Counted from the stretch's first letter, positions 43,700 to 55,504 are shown. The stretch is DNA of 64,000 nucleotides from Lantana camara (GCA_037501455.1 CM074857.1:108657501-108721500); one strand, 5' to 3'. Numbers and translations: made by a program. The notes: generated by a model not told the origin, from the sequence alone.

Positions 43700-43706
43700 T
43701 ATATAA
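43700..43706 (+). promoter_or_regulatory. TATA box, likely MIR172 promoter
   Basis: TATATAA at 43700-43706 (another TATATATA run at about 43679-43687) stands about 30 bp before a region that changes to a CT-rich leader at 43765. It is about 800 bp upstream of the miR172 hairpin, a usual distance for plant MIR genes. The start site near 43,730 is inferred. Confidence 0.45.
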
Positions 43707-43862
43707 CCAAGAGAAAACCTTCCCCACTGTGTGACTTCCCTAACCCTGTCAGCCCATCTCCTGCCCAATCTCTCTCTCTCTCTCTCTTTTTCTCTCTCAC
43801 AGAGAGAGAGAGAGAGTTGAATAGCTCAAAGGCTTTCAGATCTTGGGCAGGGTCAGGTTTTC

Positions 43863-43958
43863 ATGTATGCATCTGATTGGGTATATTTTCTTGGAATAGA
43901 ATTGCATATCTTGATTTCTCGATCATATACAGAAGCTTTTCTGTTTCAAAGATGCTAA
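43863..43958 (+). CDS. candidate small ORF in the MIR172 leader (31 codons)
   Basis: The first ATG downstream of the inferred start site opens a 31-codon frame beginning MYASDWVYFLG and ending at TAA 43956-43958, about 550 bp before the hairpin. Plant primary microRNAs can encode short regulatory peptides (miPEPs) from early ORFs; whether this one is translated cannot be read from sequence. It could equally be a chance frame. Confidence 0.3.
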   Translation: MYASDWVYFLGIELHILISRSYTEAFLFQRC

Positions 43959-44526
43959 TTCGAACATCAGTATCAAGTCCTGGTTAATTTTGATCCTCTT
44001 TCTTCTTTATTTTGTTTTTGTTCTCTCTTTTTCCGTATGGTGGATTCTTGGCTGATCCACCATCGCAAGATAAGGTTATGAAATTGGAGCTGGAATCTGA
44101 CCAAATAAGCTTCCATGGCTGCTTCTTTCTCTACTTTTTCTCGGCTTTTTCTCCCCCTTTTTGTGGTTTGTGGTGATTAAATAGGGTTGTTTGTGTTATC
44201 TTGTGCTTTGTGGAAAATGAGTTTCAACGAAGGAGATTCCTGTTCTGCTGCTGCCATTGGCAATATGCCACCTAGCCATTATGCTCTTGGAAAATTTGAT
44301 CCCAAATCTCAACTTCTGCTGTGTCTGCGTCTGATATTAAATTAATCAATCTCTCTCTCTCAGTTACACAAATCTTGATTTCTGCGACATTTCTCAAGAA
44401 TCCCATCTTTCTTTTACCTTCAAAAGTCCCATCAGGTAATCGAGTCAGTCATTATAAGTAGGGCTTTTTCTGCAAATCTGGGAGATTATCTGCATGGATC
44501 TATAGATACAGTCGTTGTTTTCTGGT

Positions 44527-44547
44527 GTAGCATCATCAAGATTCACA
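44527..44547 (+). ncRNA. miR172* strand
   Basis: 21 nt beginning GTAGCATCATC and ending AGATTCACA. It pairs with the mature strand across the duplex with a G-U wobble near one end. Confidence 0.9.
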
Positions 44548-44617
44548 AGCGAAGGCACGGTGGTGAGCTGATGATATCGATCACAAATCCTCTCTCTCTA
44601 CCAAAGCTTAGTTGGTG

Positions 44618-44638
44618 AGAATCTTGATGATGCTGCAT
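44618..44638 (+). ncRNA. miR172: mature miR172 (a/b type)
   Basis: 21 nt, beginning AGAATCTTGA and ending TGATGCTGCAT. It starts with A and ends in T like miR172a/b; the c/d types end in G and the e type begins with G. It is complementary to the coding region of AP2-like mRNAs and acts through AGO1 by translational repression and cleavage. Confidence 0.96.
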
Positions 44639-45288
44639 CGGCAATAAATGACTACCAACAGCAGTTGAAATCGGGGAAAGAGCTACAAAAAAAAGTTTGT
44701 TCCTTTATGATCGATCGATGGTGAGATCTTTTGGGACTTAATATGTTCCTAATTAATCCCTTTTCATTTCTGTAATAATTACTTTTTCTTTTTATAATCT
44801 CTAGTTTGTGTCAGTGCTGTGAAAGCCGACACAAGTCATGACTACTGAAGGAACTCAACTCTGCAGATGAAACGCTTATCAGATCTGTGATTATTCCTCC
44901 TGTGCACAAGAAAGCTTTTACAAAACTTTTCCCATTTTATCTCTGTGTATAGTAGATCGCCTGTGCATATATAGTCCCTCAATTCATCATTTTCATTAAT
45001 GATTTAACTCTTTCCGGCATTTATTTACTTATAACTACAATGATTATTCGTTTCTTATTATTTTCTGGTTCGTTTTTATTCTATACCTCATTTATGTGGT
45101 TTGACTCAGTTTGTTCCACACACATAAAGCTTTCACTGTCACTAGTGGTTGTGAAGCGCTGAACTGCTAAATTACAGTACTGTACTGCTTGGTGATAGAT
45201 TTATTTTCTCTTTCAGCAATAATTTAATTGTTGTTGCAATTAATTAACATAATTTCATGTTCAATCTATTGGTTCGAGGGCACTGGAT

Positions 45289-46793
45289 ATGCGAAAAAGA
45301 CCAGCTGTAGACAAAACTGAGAAAGGGAACACAAGTCAAGGAGAACAGGTGAGAAGAAATGATTTTTTTTTTTATTAGATTTAAAAAAATATATATGTAT
45401 ATATTTCTTGTTCATATAGTTTTGAATACATGGAAACATATCTATATGAATGAGTTATAATAATATCAATTTATGAACTGAATTTGTCATAGAAATTAGG
45501 TTTTCTTTGTTAATTTTCTTAGTTTTTTATATTATTTTATGGACATTCTTCCAAAAGATTTAATATCTGCTTTGATTAATTAAAAGCTAAAAATAAAGAA
45601 TTAATTTAATTTCTTGGGAAATTCATGGTGTGTTATTAAGAAAATATGGTACAAAAGATGACAGTAATGTGTGACTGCCATGGCTGTGCTAATATATATT
45701 GCTTTTAACAAAATTTGATCGCCATACCCGTGGTGTAGGTGGACCTACAATTCTTACAAACATCTTTCACCTAGGCCAGATCACAGTACTAATTTCTCAC
45801 TTCTTAAAAGCATACATTATGGAGCCAAAAAAAAAAAAAAAAAGCATACATTATGCTTTAGTTCCCCCACAAAAAGAAGCATATATATAAGCTTTAATTA
45901 ATTCCCAAAATATTTTTTTTATTCACCTTTACTATTGATCAAAATCTGAAAAGTGGAATTGTTTCTGCACTCCCATGGCGATCTTGCAAGGTCCAACTTG
46001 ACATAATTCCTTTCAAGATTCCGAAAGTTATGGGATGAAATGTGAAAAGATATTCAAATTTGGTATATATGATTTATATGAATTAACCTAACTCTATATA
46101 TTTATTTCTATTATCATGTTTTTCATTTGTTTCTGATACTATAAGTTTTAATTTGTACCGATTTCAGTATTTTTTTGTAAATTTAATGAGTGAAGCATAA
46201 ACATGAACATGTATTTATGTAATTTCAGCAGACGGCCACAGGCGGAAGCTTTTTCGACCCCATACGTATACAAGGTAGGTCCTTACTCTATTCCTTCGTA
46301 TGTATGATTTAGGATTAATGGCCGGATCGGTTAAAGAAATTGCGATTTTGAAATGTATTAAAGTTTATAGACATTGAAATTTATTGTCAATTTAGGACAA
46401 GTAAAACTAATTGTCCTAAAATTATATAGAGATTATGTTATGAAATCAAGAATGATGTTATCCCTCATGCAAAGAACTTGTATGTGAAAGTGCCAAAAGA
46501 ATCGAGACCTAATATATGAAACAAGATTTGTGATTTGAGATCTTCCTAATTAAAGTTACTTGTATTATTTTTGGCTAGTTGAACTATATATGATTCAACT
46601 ATAATATATATATATATTCCAGGATATTTTAATAATGCAACAAGCATCAACCGAATTATTGTACTTGTCTGCCTGTTCACGATGACCTTTACATGGTTCA
46701 TATGTTAAACACAACTATTATGCAAGAAGTATTTAATGCCGAAGTACTATATTAATTTGTAATTTAACTGCAGTCTGCATTGATAGTCATTAA
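45289..46793 (+). CDS. candidate spliced micropeptide ORF downstream of the miR172 hairpin
   Basis: ATG at 45289 opens MRKRPAVDKTEKGNTSQGEQ and reaches a donor (CAG|GTGAG, exon end 45348) in phase 0. The next segment 46229-46274, between TTTCAG and CAAG|GTAGG, continues the frame (TATGGSFFDPIRIQ). A third acceptor, CTGCAG at 46768-46773, adds a few residues before TAA at 46791-46793. The second acceptor is a tandem CAGCAG, so one codon could be gained or lost. The total is about 42 codons over three exons. I do not recognise the peptide, and the gene may be non-coding with fortuitous frame agreement. Confidence 0.35.
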
Positions 46794-46799
46794 TTATAT

Positions 46800-48018
46800 T
46801 GATCGTCCTTAATTAATTAAAACCTGGGATTGAGCTATGTTTAGCAATGAATAGGTCAGAAGAGGACAACTATAATTGAAGAGTGAGCTCAGGGATCTAA
46901 CTCTCTTCGTTTATAAATATTTAATGAAATCCACTTAGTCTACCCTATATATCAAGAGTGTTCCCACTATTTCAATTAGGAGAGTTGAATTAATATTGTT
47001 TGTTATGAATTTCTTCATTTTTGTCAAGTTTGTGTTTTTTCTTATATTTAATACGATCTGTGTATATACGAGTCAGTGCATAGTGTTTTGATTGTCCAAT
47101 CGATTTTTTTTTTTTTTTTCAGCTCTCTGGATACTTCTTAAGTGATTAATCACAAGATTAAAATTTGAACTTCAAATTTTATTTAAAAATATAGTTTAGC
47201 GTCCCATCAGACCAATTTACAAATACGCATGTGTTTGTTTGTGATTTTGTCATAAAATAGAGAAAGACTAAATTTGAGGAAAACCTTTTAAAAAGTTATT
47301 TAATTTGGTATAAATTTTGAGAATCCATATAACGAGATTTAAGTGGGTGTTTGAAAAAGATTTTGCCTAAGAGATCAATGAGAAGCACTTTACACTCTTA
47401 ACAAGTTTCCTTTTATCATGGAAGCAAGAAGTTAAGCTAGAATCAAGTTGGTCGTAGAGTGTTTCACCTTCTAGCTTATTTGTAGTGCAAAAATTGTTTC
47501 AATGTAAACCCTAATTGTATCCATCGGCCACCATCAAGGAGCGACTTCTTGTCACCATGAGTGTCTCTCACTATTTCTAACTCGAGGCATTCTCTCATTC
47601 TACGGCATCAAATTGTCTTTGTTCATTAATTGCTGCCGTCAAGAACGTTTCAAGTTTTTAATTTTTAAATTATCCTTCGTATGATAGTTCGCATTGAGTT
47701 TCTCATCTAGGAGTTTATGTCTTTTTGAATCTCTCGATTTGAGAGTTTACATCTTTCATCCAAGAGTACGTGTGTTACTGTGTCTTACGATGTTTACTTC
47801 GACTCTTTCATTTTATTCGCTGTGATGTATATAACAATTACGTGATTCACTAATTTGTTTGGAATACAGTTAGTTCGGCATATGCTTATACATACTCTCA
47901 TTATATATATATATATTTTTTTTAGAATTTAACACTACTTAAGTATCAAGTATTATCGGACGAAATCCAAATTGCCCTTTTCAATTTGCAAAATCTCTAA
48001 ACTGATGAGGATTCTCTT
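46800..48018. other. intergenic stretch, no supported gene
   Basis: AT-rich with a T run at about 47105-47120. It may include the 3' part of the MIR172 transcript. No domain, tRNA or repeat is recognised. Confidence 0.5.
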
Positions 48019-48025
48019 TTAAATA

Positions 48026-48387
48026 GAGGAAATTGCATTTTTGGTTTACCATCTCACCCAATTCAGCAATTTTGGTACATTTCATTTTTAGGTAAAAAAA
48101 ATCAACCCATAATTTAAAAAAATTGCAATTACATGCACTATTTGACCCGAATAAATATAACCCGTCGGAAAATCCATCCGGATCTCCACGTGTCCACTGG
48201 AGAATTTGCTACGGAGCGGGTTTTGTGAGTTTTTGGGTGGGTTTTTCGGCGGGTCATATCTATTCGGGTCAAATAGTGCATGAAATTTCAAACTTTTAGA
48301 GTTATGGGTTAGTTTTTTCACCGGAAAATTTCTTGTACCAAAATTGCGAATTAGGATGAGTTGGTATATCAAAATTACAATTTCCTC
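48026..48387. mobile_element. MITE with ~130-bp inverted repeats
   Basis: Begins GAGGAAATTGCATTTTTGG and ends AAAATTACAATTTCCTC; the arms pair through GCACTATTTGACCCGAATA near the middle. TTAAATA occurs directly on both sides (48019-48025 and 48388-48394). The central ~90 bp is GC-richer. It lies only 30 bp from the large MULE. Confidence 0.75.
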
Positions 48388-50394
48388 TTAAATATATGTA
48401 AGGATCATATATTATAGGCAAAATTGCAAAACTCGTCCTCTAACTTACACCTTTTCGAACTTCTGTCCTTTTTGAAGTCACGTTTTCAATTTTGTCTTGT
48501 AATTTAAATTTTTTTGCAATTTCTGTCTGATTTCGGCCCGAAATTGAAAAATCCCCAATTTTTACTGACGTGGCATGAATTCGAGCCTTATTTGGGGATT
48601 TTTTGTCTAAGTGGGCAAGTGAAGTGTAAAATCATCCAAGTAGGACAATTCTTGGAGGGAAAATCATTGTCTCCCACCTCTTATAATAGAACCCTAATTA
48701 CATATGAAACCTTGATCTAAAAAAACAATGCTTTCTTCTCAAACTTTCTCTCATTACATTTTTTGTCGGTGGCTGTAAAGAGATTGTAGCTGAGGACTTC
48801 ATGGACTCTAGAGAACCCAGGTTAAAGGTTTCCCTCGTGTGAGGAGTATTATGCTTATCTCCTCAAATATACTCCTTTTGAATTTGAATTACAACTGTGG
48901 CTGTGACATAGAGAGCCTTGTTACAGAATAATGTGGCTGTGATTTTGGCTGTAATCGAAGGGCTTTTGGGTAGAGCACAAGTGCCAGAGCAGAACCAATT
49001 AGAGGAGGAATTGAGTAGTTCTAAAGGGTTGAGAAAAAGCTTTTAATCAATAAAAATGTTTTCAATTTTTGTTGATTGTATCTTGGATATAACAGTCTGA
49101 TTTCCAAGTTGTAAACATGCATCAATGACACTTGCAGACCTTTACTTATGTTATGTGAATATGAAAGAATATTTAATAAATACGAATCTCATATGCAACC
49201 TTTATTTATGTTAAGTGAATACTAGCTGTGTTTCTTCTATGTGATTATTTAATGAATAAAAAAGAATGTAAAATGATATAGTAACAAAGCGCAGTTCATA
49301 ATATTAACACATTCTCGTATAATAAACATAATGGTTGTTCTATAAATGTAGTAAACAGAATGTTAACACATTCTCATATACAATAAAACAAGAGTTTGAC
49401 ATGACACTAACATACCAAATGTTTACCATTACACTAACATACCAAATGTCAAAATTGCCAACAACATAACCAACTGTTTGCCATTACAAAAACAGGACAA
49501 TTGACAACATTGGCAACAAAAATGTAATCTAAACAAATCCTCTTTTCTTGTGCCCCTTCTTCTGCTACTTCATTTTTCCTTCACCTTTCAAGCTTTTCAT
49601 TGTTAGCATAAGATTGGATAATGTTACAAACTTCTTTCTATCCTTCAGAATGATAGGTATCTCATCCTCTTCCCTAACTTGTCCAATAATTACTTGAAAT
49701 AGAGTTGGCTCAATGATCCTAATCCCAGTTTGTTTTGCTTGCTGGTACATGGATGGTGGTCTGCTTGCAGATGATTTTTGCAGATAAATACAAGGTTGAA
49801 CAGGTTCAGACTCTTGAGTGGGATCCAACACTTGCCTTGGCCCCCACATCATCATTGTAACTTCCTTATTCAGTTGTCTTTCTTTTTATAACCTGTTATT
49901 TAATATAACAACTGTTATAATTGTATACTCAATATATAAAAGAATAAAACAATAAAAACAAGAACCTATAATTTGGTGATTGGTGCTGGTTCAGAGCTTT
50001 CAAAGATAATCTCAGCAGTTGCAATCTCCTCTTCCAAGTTGATATCAATAGAGACAGGTGGTTTTTTATTATTGCAACCCTTGGCATTATGCCCATTTGC
50101 TTCATATTTTTTTTACATTTAATGGTTAATTGTGCTCTTGGCAATTTGTATGGATTTGCTGGCCTTTCTTTACTTCTTCTTTTTTGTTTTGAAATGACTT
50201 CATTTGGTTATCTTCTCCTAGCCTTTTTGGGTCTACCAACACCTTCTATAATTTGGAGGCAGGGGGGAAATTAGGTCAAACTTTTCCCATTCACTTCTAC
50301 CATTCATTGGCATAATGATTGTGGAGTACACTTTTTTGTATTTTCCAACCTTATAACAACTTTGAATAAAGTCCTCTACATTGAAACCTTATTT

Positions 50395-50510
50395 ATCAAT
50401 TGCACTCATTGCATGCTTGCATGGAATGCCTGTTAAGTCCCATTTTTTGCAACCACAAGTCCCTTCTTTCAAGTCTACAATGAATTGTGAGCCATCCAAA
50501 TAGTGTATCT
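50395..50510 (-). pseudogene. SWIM zinc finger of the MULE transposase
   Basis: CGCKKWDLTGIPCKHAM has the CxC...CxH pattern of SWIM zinc fingers that follow the MULE core and aid DNA binding. A stop comes shortly after (TAA near 50395). Confidence 0.8.
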
Positions 50511-50727
50511 GAACAAGCAATTGATAGTATGATTACACAGATACAAAAATAAACTAAGAAATAAAAACATTCATAACCAACTAAGAAAATATACATTATA
50601 CCTGATAATGTACATCACTGCTCGTCACTGGTATGCAACTAGAAATCTTCTTGTTCTGTGTGATTATCTGTTGAATCCTAGGGTAGAAAGTTCCCTTCCG
50701 TTTTCTACACAAATCTCTATATTTCTG

Positions 50728-51461
50728 CTACCTCTTCATCACATATTCAAATATCCATTCCAGCATGGAAAGTATGGGTAGTTCTCTTCCTTTCAATATG
50801 TAGGCATTGAAGGTTTCACACCAATTACTCAGTTGCATGTTTGTTCGTCCATAGGTGCTGAAGTGGGATCTGCTCCATTGACTTGGTGGTTTGTCATTGA
50901 ACCATGATGCAGAAGCTAGATCAAGATCATGGAGTCTCTGCATTCTCTTTGTGAATTCAGCTGGTATTGTACCTCTAACAGCTTTCCACATAGCCATCTT
51001 GATGGTCATTCCTTTGAATCCTGCATTGCTGAAATTGGTGTGCATATGTCTCATGCAGAATTTGTGAGATGCAACAGGTAATATTTCATCAACAACATTA
51101 ATCAGTCCTTTTTGTTTATCACTTATTATGGTTTATTCAAATTCAATCCTTATCTCCAAATCCCTCTTCAGTAGGGTCAAAAACCAAATCCATGTCTCAG
51201 TGTTCTCCTTATCTACAACAACATAAGCAACTGGGTAGATGTTGTTATTGGATCTAGTCTTATAGCTGTCAAAATCACACCACCTGGAGGACCCTTTAAA
51301 TAACAACCATCCACTCCCAACAGTGGTCTACAAACACTTAATAAGCCCTGTTTCAAAGCCTCTAAACAAATGTTCATCCTGTCAAACCTATAAGTTCCAT
51401 TAGTGTTGTTAGTTCCCAAAACAACATTTGATCTTGGGTTACTTCTTTTTATCTCATTGAC
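50728..51461 (-). pseudogene. MULE transposase catalytic core (3' of the copia insertion)
   Basis: Two open segments (51213-51461 and 50728-51054) hold RFDRMNICLEALKQG, the first catalytic Asp in GVDGCYLKG, the second Asp in ISDKQKGL, and CMRHMHTNF. Between them about 150 bp contains stop codons (for example near 51133). The upstream half of the core lies beyond the copia element at 55510-55669. When the insertion and one copy of the 5-bp duplication are set aside, the reading frame is continuous across the site. Confidence 0.85.
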
Positions 51462-51466
51462 AAAAT

Positions 51467-52131
51467 TGATAGGAAAGGGATACACCAAAATCGAGTGCAC
51501 GCAATGAAAATCAAAACTTCTCTCCAAATACCCAATAAACAATCAACCAACTATGTCCACAAATAGAAAAAAGTATTCAACCAAACAAGAATAAAGACAC
51601 GCAATTTTTAAAGTGGAAAACCCTTTTTAAATTGAAGAGTAAAAACCACGAGACCTAAAAATAAATCCACTTTAATACGAGGAAAAATTACATCAGTTCA
51701 ACACCAATAAATTTAACTCCAAACACGAACCAAACACCGATTCGATAAAAAACGAACTAGAACCACAAAAATAAGTCGAAAAATATATTACTGTCCACAC
51801 CACCATAAACCTAACTTATAGTGCTCCAAATCCGATCTCCACCGTTCAATTTCAAGTTCGATGAGTTAGGAACTTGCTGTCCAAAATTCATCTCAATCGG
51901 AACATGAATGACCTCCCGATTGTCCGTTTGAAGAAGCTGTCGAGAATTTGTTAAAAAGTGCAGAAAAATTCACACATTTCTTGTGCCAAAAGACTGTTGC
52001 TTTTCACGTCTTTTGTGTGTGACCAATTTATATATATCCAGCCACATTCTATTTAGTCTAGGAAAAGGATTTGATGGGCTTAAAGATTATTTCCAATTGG
52101 GCCAACAAATAGTTATGGGCTGGACCCAACA
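51467..52131 (-). repeat. 3' LTR of the copia in the MULE
   Basis: 665 bp, complete on the basis of the duplication at its outer end and the purine tract at its inner end. Positions 51649-52131 align with 55004-55504. Confidence 0.85.
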
Positions 52132-52320
52132 AATCTCCCCCTCCAGCCCTTGTGAGGAAGGAGACAAACCACCATTTATTCATTCAAACTTGAGACCGAC
52201 CATCCCGACACAAATCTTAAGTTTCTTACAGCTCACCACCTTTGTCAACATATTAGCACCATTGTCACCAGTGTGAATCTTTTCAAGTTCAATCAACTTG
52301 GAATTCAAAACATCTCGAAT

Positions 52321-54970
52321 TTAATGATATCTCACATCAATATGTTTCGACTTACCATGAAAACTTGAGTTCTTACTAAGATGAATTGCACTTTGATTAT
52401 CACAAAGCAAAACATACTTTGATTGTGAAAATCCAAGTTCTTCAACAAATTTCTTCATCCAAAGTAATTCTTTGCATGCTTCAGTGGCTGCAATAAACTC
52501 GGCTTCTGTAGTAGACAAAGAAACAAACGTAATAACCAGATGTGGATTTTCTCGAATCCAAATTTCCAGCCAAATCTGAATCTATATAGCCAACAAACGT
52601 CGGTTTTTCCAGACTCAAAACAACTCTTCAAATCTGTAGTGTTGCGGAGATATCTCATAATCCATTTTACAGCATTCCAATGATCTCTACCCGAATTTGA
52701 GAGAAACCTGATAACTTTTTCAACCGCATAAGCCAAATTCAATCTCGTACAAACCATGTCATACATCAAACTTCCAACCGCGGATGTATAGGGAACACCT
52801 TGCATTTCCTTCTTATCTTCAACATTAGAAAGAAACTGTGCACTACTCAGCTCAAAATGTCCATCAAGAGGAGTACTTACCACTTTGTTTTTATCCATGT
52901 GAAATCTCTGAATCACTTTCCCAATATACTTCTCTTGAGATAACCATAATTTCTTGGCATTTCAGTCACGTGAAATTCTCATGCCAAGAATGTGTTTCGC
53001 TGGTCCTAAATCCTTTATGGAAAAAGACTTGCTCAACTCATTCTTCATCCTGTCAATTCTGGAAGCACTATGACCAATAATGAGCATATCGTCAACATAA
53101 AGCAATAAAATGACAAAATCAACATCAGAGAATTTTTGAATGAACACGCAATGGTCAGCATTAGTCTTTGTATAACCTCGCTGCAGCATAACTAACTCAA
53201 ACTTCTTATACCATATCTTGGAACTTGTTTCAAACCATACAAGTTTTTCATCAATCTGCAAATGAAATTTTCTTTCCCTTTAACAATGAAACCCTCTGGT
53301 TGCTCCATATAAATCTCCTCCTCCAAATCGTCGTGGAGAAAATCAGTCTTCACATCCATTTGTTCAATTTCTAAATCAAGACTAGCTGCTAAGCCCAAAA
53401 CAAGACGGATTGATGATATTTTCACAACAGGTGAGAAAATCTCTTCAAAATCAATTCTTTTCTTCTGACTGAAGCCTTTAACAACTAATCTGGCTTTGTA
53501 TCTCAGTTGTGAAGCGTTCTCTTCTTGTTTCAATAGATAAATTCATTGGTTCTTTAGAGATTTTCTGCCTTCAGGTAACTTGATAAGGTCAAAAGTATGA
53601 TTGTCATGTAAAGATTGCATCTCATCTTTCATTGCTTCAAACCACTTTTCCTTAAACTCACTATCTATAGCTCCTCATAACAATCGGGTTTTCCTCCATC
53701 TGTTAAAAACATGTACTCACTAGATGAGTATCTAGCAGATGGCATTTTGCTCCTGGTAAATCTCCTGGGTTGGATTGAAGGTTGCTCAACAATTGGAGTA
53801 GCTTCCTCATTCTGAATTTCATGATCTTCCTCAGCATGATCATGATCAACTTCTTCTCCACATTATTTTGATTGTTCAACTCAACTGCATTAGGAAAATT
53901 CACAAGAGGTTTTGGATCCAAATCTTTCAAGTCATCACCACCTCAAGACTCCAAATTACTTGCTTTACTGATGTCTTCAATGGTTTGATCCTCCATGAAG
54001 ACTACATCACGACTTCTGACAAGCTTCTTTTCAACCGGATCATAAAACCTGTAACCAAATTCATCCTGACCATACCCAAGAAATATACATTCTCTTGCTT
54101 TCGTGTCTAAGTTAGACCTCTCATCCTTAGGTACATGCACAGAAGCTTTACAACCAAACACACATAAATGATCATAGGAGTCATCCTTTCCATACCATAC
54201 CCTATTAGGAACATCAGCATGCAATGCAACAGAATGAGACAAATTAATTATATAGGCTGCAGTAAGTAAAGCCTCACCCCAAAAGGACTCAGGTAGTTTC
54301 ACTTCTGAAAGCAAACATCTGACCCTCTCCACTAGAGTCCTATTCATCCTTTCAGCAAAGCCATTTAACTCAGGGGTTTTAGGAGTTTTTCTGATGCCAA
54401 ATACCCTGTTCTCTGAAATAAGAATCAAATGAACCATATTACTCGCCACCATTGTTAGTACGAATACATTTCAATTTCTTACCAGTTTCTCTCTCAACTG
54501 ATGCCTGAAAAACTTTAAAGACATCAAATACCTGATCTTTGGTTTTTAAAACATAAACCTAAATATTTATCGAACAATCATCAATAAAAGTGACAAAATA
54601 AAGTGCACCACGATGAGTTCGTACGTTCATTGGTCCACAAACATCTGAGTGTACCAGTTCAAGCAACTCAGTTTTCTGGGAAGGGAAATAACTACTGAAT
54701 GAAACCCGTTTCTGCTTCCTAGTCAAACAGTGAACACATCTACTTTATTCCTTTCACCCTTGACAACAAATTCTTCTTGGGCAAACAATCAAGTCCTTTT
54801 TTTCTAATGTGACTAAGTCTCTTGTGCCAAAGCTCTGACAAGTTGTCACTCTCTGGTGCATTAATCGAGTTCACACAAATAGAAGCTTTCATCTTATATA
54901 AATTATGGAATTTATCACCTCAAGCCACAATTAGATTCCCTTTTGTGAGTTTCCACTGACCATTACCAAA
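52321..54970 (-). pseudogene. copia pol remnant: integrase, RT, RNase H
   Basis: Minus strand. Pre-integrase and HHCC-like residues lie at about 54750-54960. The integrase core follows at 53943-54452 (TPELNGFAERMNRTLVERVR, then the CFLGYGQDEFGYRFYD-type end), then a linker with stops. RT is at 52640-53533 (IEQMDVKTDFLHDD, MEQPEGF, LYGLKQ, and YVDD at about 53088-53099). RNase H is at 52321-52640 (STTEAEFIAATEA, CDNQSAIHLSKN, KHIDVRYH). Gag and protease are absent. Several frameshifts separate the pieces, so nothing functional is made. Confidence 0.88.
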
Positions 54971-55003
54971 AAAATTGCAATAGCCATCATTATCGAGTCT
55001 CCC

Positions 55004-55504
55004 TACGAGACCCAAAAAATAAATCCACTATAATACGAGGTAAAAATACAGCAGTTCAACACCAATAAATCTAACTCCAAACACGAACCAAACACCGATT
55101 TGATCAAAAAAGAACTAGAACCACAAAAGGAGAATAAGCACAAAAATAAACCGAAAAATTTCATGCCACCAAAAACCTAACTTACAGTACTCCAAATCCG
55201 ATCTCCATGTTCACTTTCAAGTTCGATGAGTTAGGAACCTTCTGTCTAAAATTCAGCTCAATCAGACCACAAATGACCACTCGATCGTCCACTTGATGAA
55301 GCTGTCGCCGCCCCCAAAATCTGCTGAAAAGTGCAGAAAAATTGACGCGTTTTTTGTGCCAAAAGACTATTGCTCTTTACATATTTTGTGTGTGACCAAT
55401 TTATATATATCTAGCCAAACTCTATTTAGTTTAGGAAAAGGATTTTATGGGCTTAAAGATTATTTCTAATTGGGCCAACAAATAGTTACGAGTTGGACCC
55501 AACA
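55004..55504 (-). repeat. truncated 5' LTR of the copia in the MULE
   Basis: Aligns with 51649-52131 (shared CGAGACC, GCAGTTCAACACCAATAAAT, TTGTGTGTGACCAATTTATATATAT). The part matching 51467-51648 is missing, and integrase-side sequence follows directly. Confidence 0.85.

Larger units (their letters stand above)
44500..44665 (+). ncRNA. MIR172: miR172 precursor hairpin
   Basis: The two arms pair extensively. The 5' arm from about 44508 (AGTCGTTGTTTTCTG, then GTAGCATCATCAAGATTC) is complementary to the 3' arm ending near 44657 (GAATCTTGATGATGCTGC, then ATCGGCAATAAATGACT). A 70-nt loop lies between 44548 and 44617. Arm order is miR* on the 5' side and mature miR172 on the 3' side, as in all known MIR172 genes. 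DCL1-type processing in the nucleus would release the duplex with 2-nt 3' overhangs. This is the only conserved host gene identified in the window. Confidence 0.96.
43730..46800 (+). ncRNA. MIR172: MIR172 primary transcript unit (inferred extent)
   Basis: The unit holds a TATA box, a CT/GA-repeat leader, the miR172 hairpin (44500-44665) and possible exons after it at 45289-45348, 46229-46274 and 46774 onward. Those exons are bounded by GTGAG and GTAGG donors and TTTCAG and CTGCAG acceptors. Plant MIR genes are RNA polymerase II transcripts and are often spliced, so an intron-bearing 3' part is credible. The 3' end is not visible by motif. In the known pathway miR156/SPL levels set MIR172 transcription, and miR172 represses AP2/TOE-type genes to promote flowering and floral patterning. 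The extent is my inference; the hairpin is not. Confidence 0.6.
51467..55504 (-). mobile_element. copia element inserted in the MULE transposase gene
   Basis: The minus-strand element runs from TGTTGGGTCC (55504) to CTATCA (51467). AAAAT is duplicated exactly at 51462-51466 and 55505-55509. The left LTR (its 3' LTR) is complete at 51467-52131; the right LTR covers only 55004-55504. One deletion has removed the end of the 5' LTR, the primer site, gag and protease. The purine tract GGAGGGGGAGATT (minus strand) precedes the 3' LTR. The LTR portions are visibly diverged, so the insertion is much older than the copia at 16.9 kb. Confidence 0.9.
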
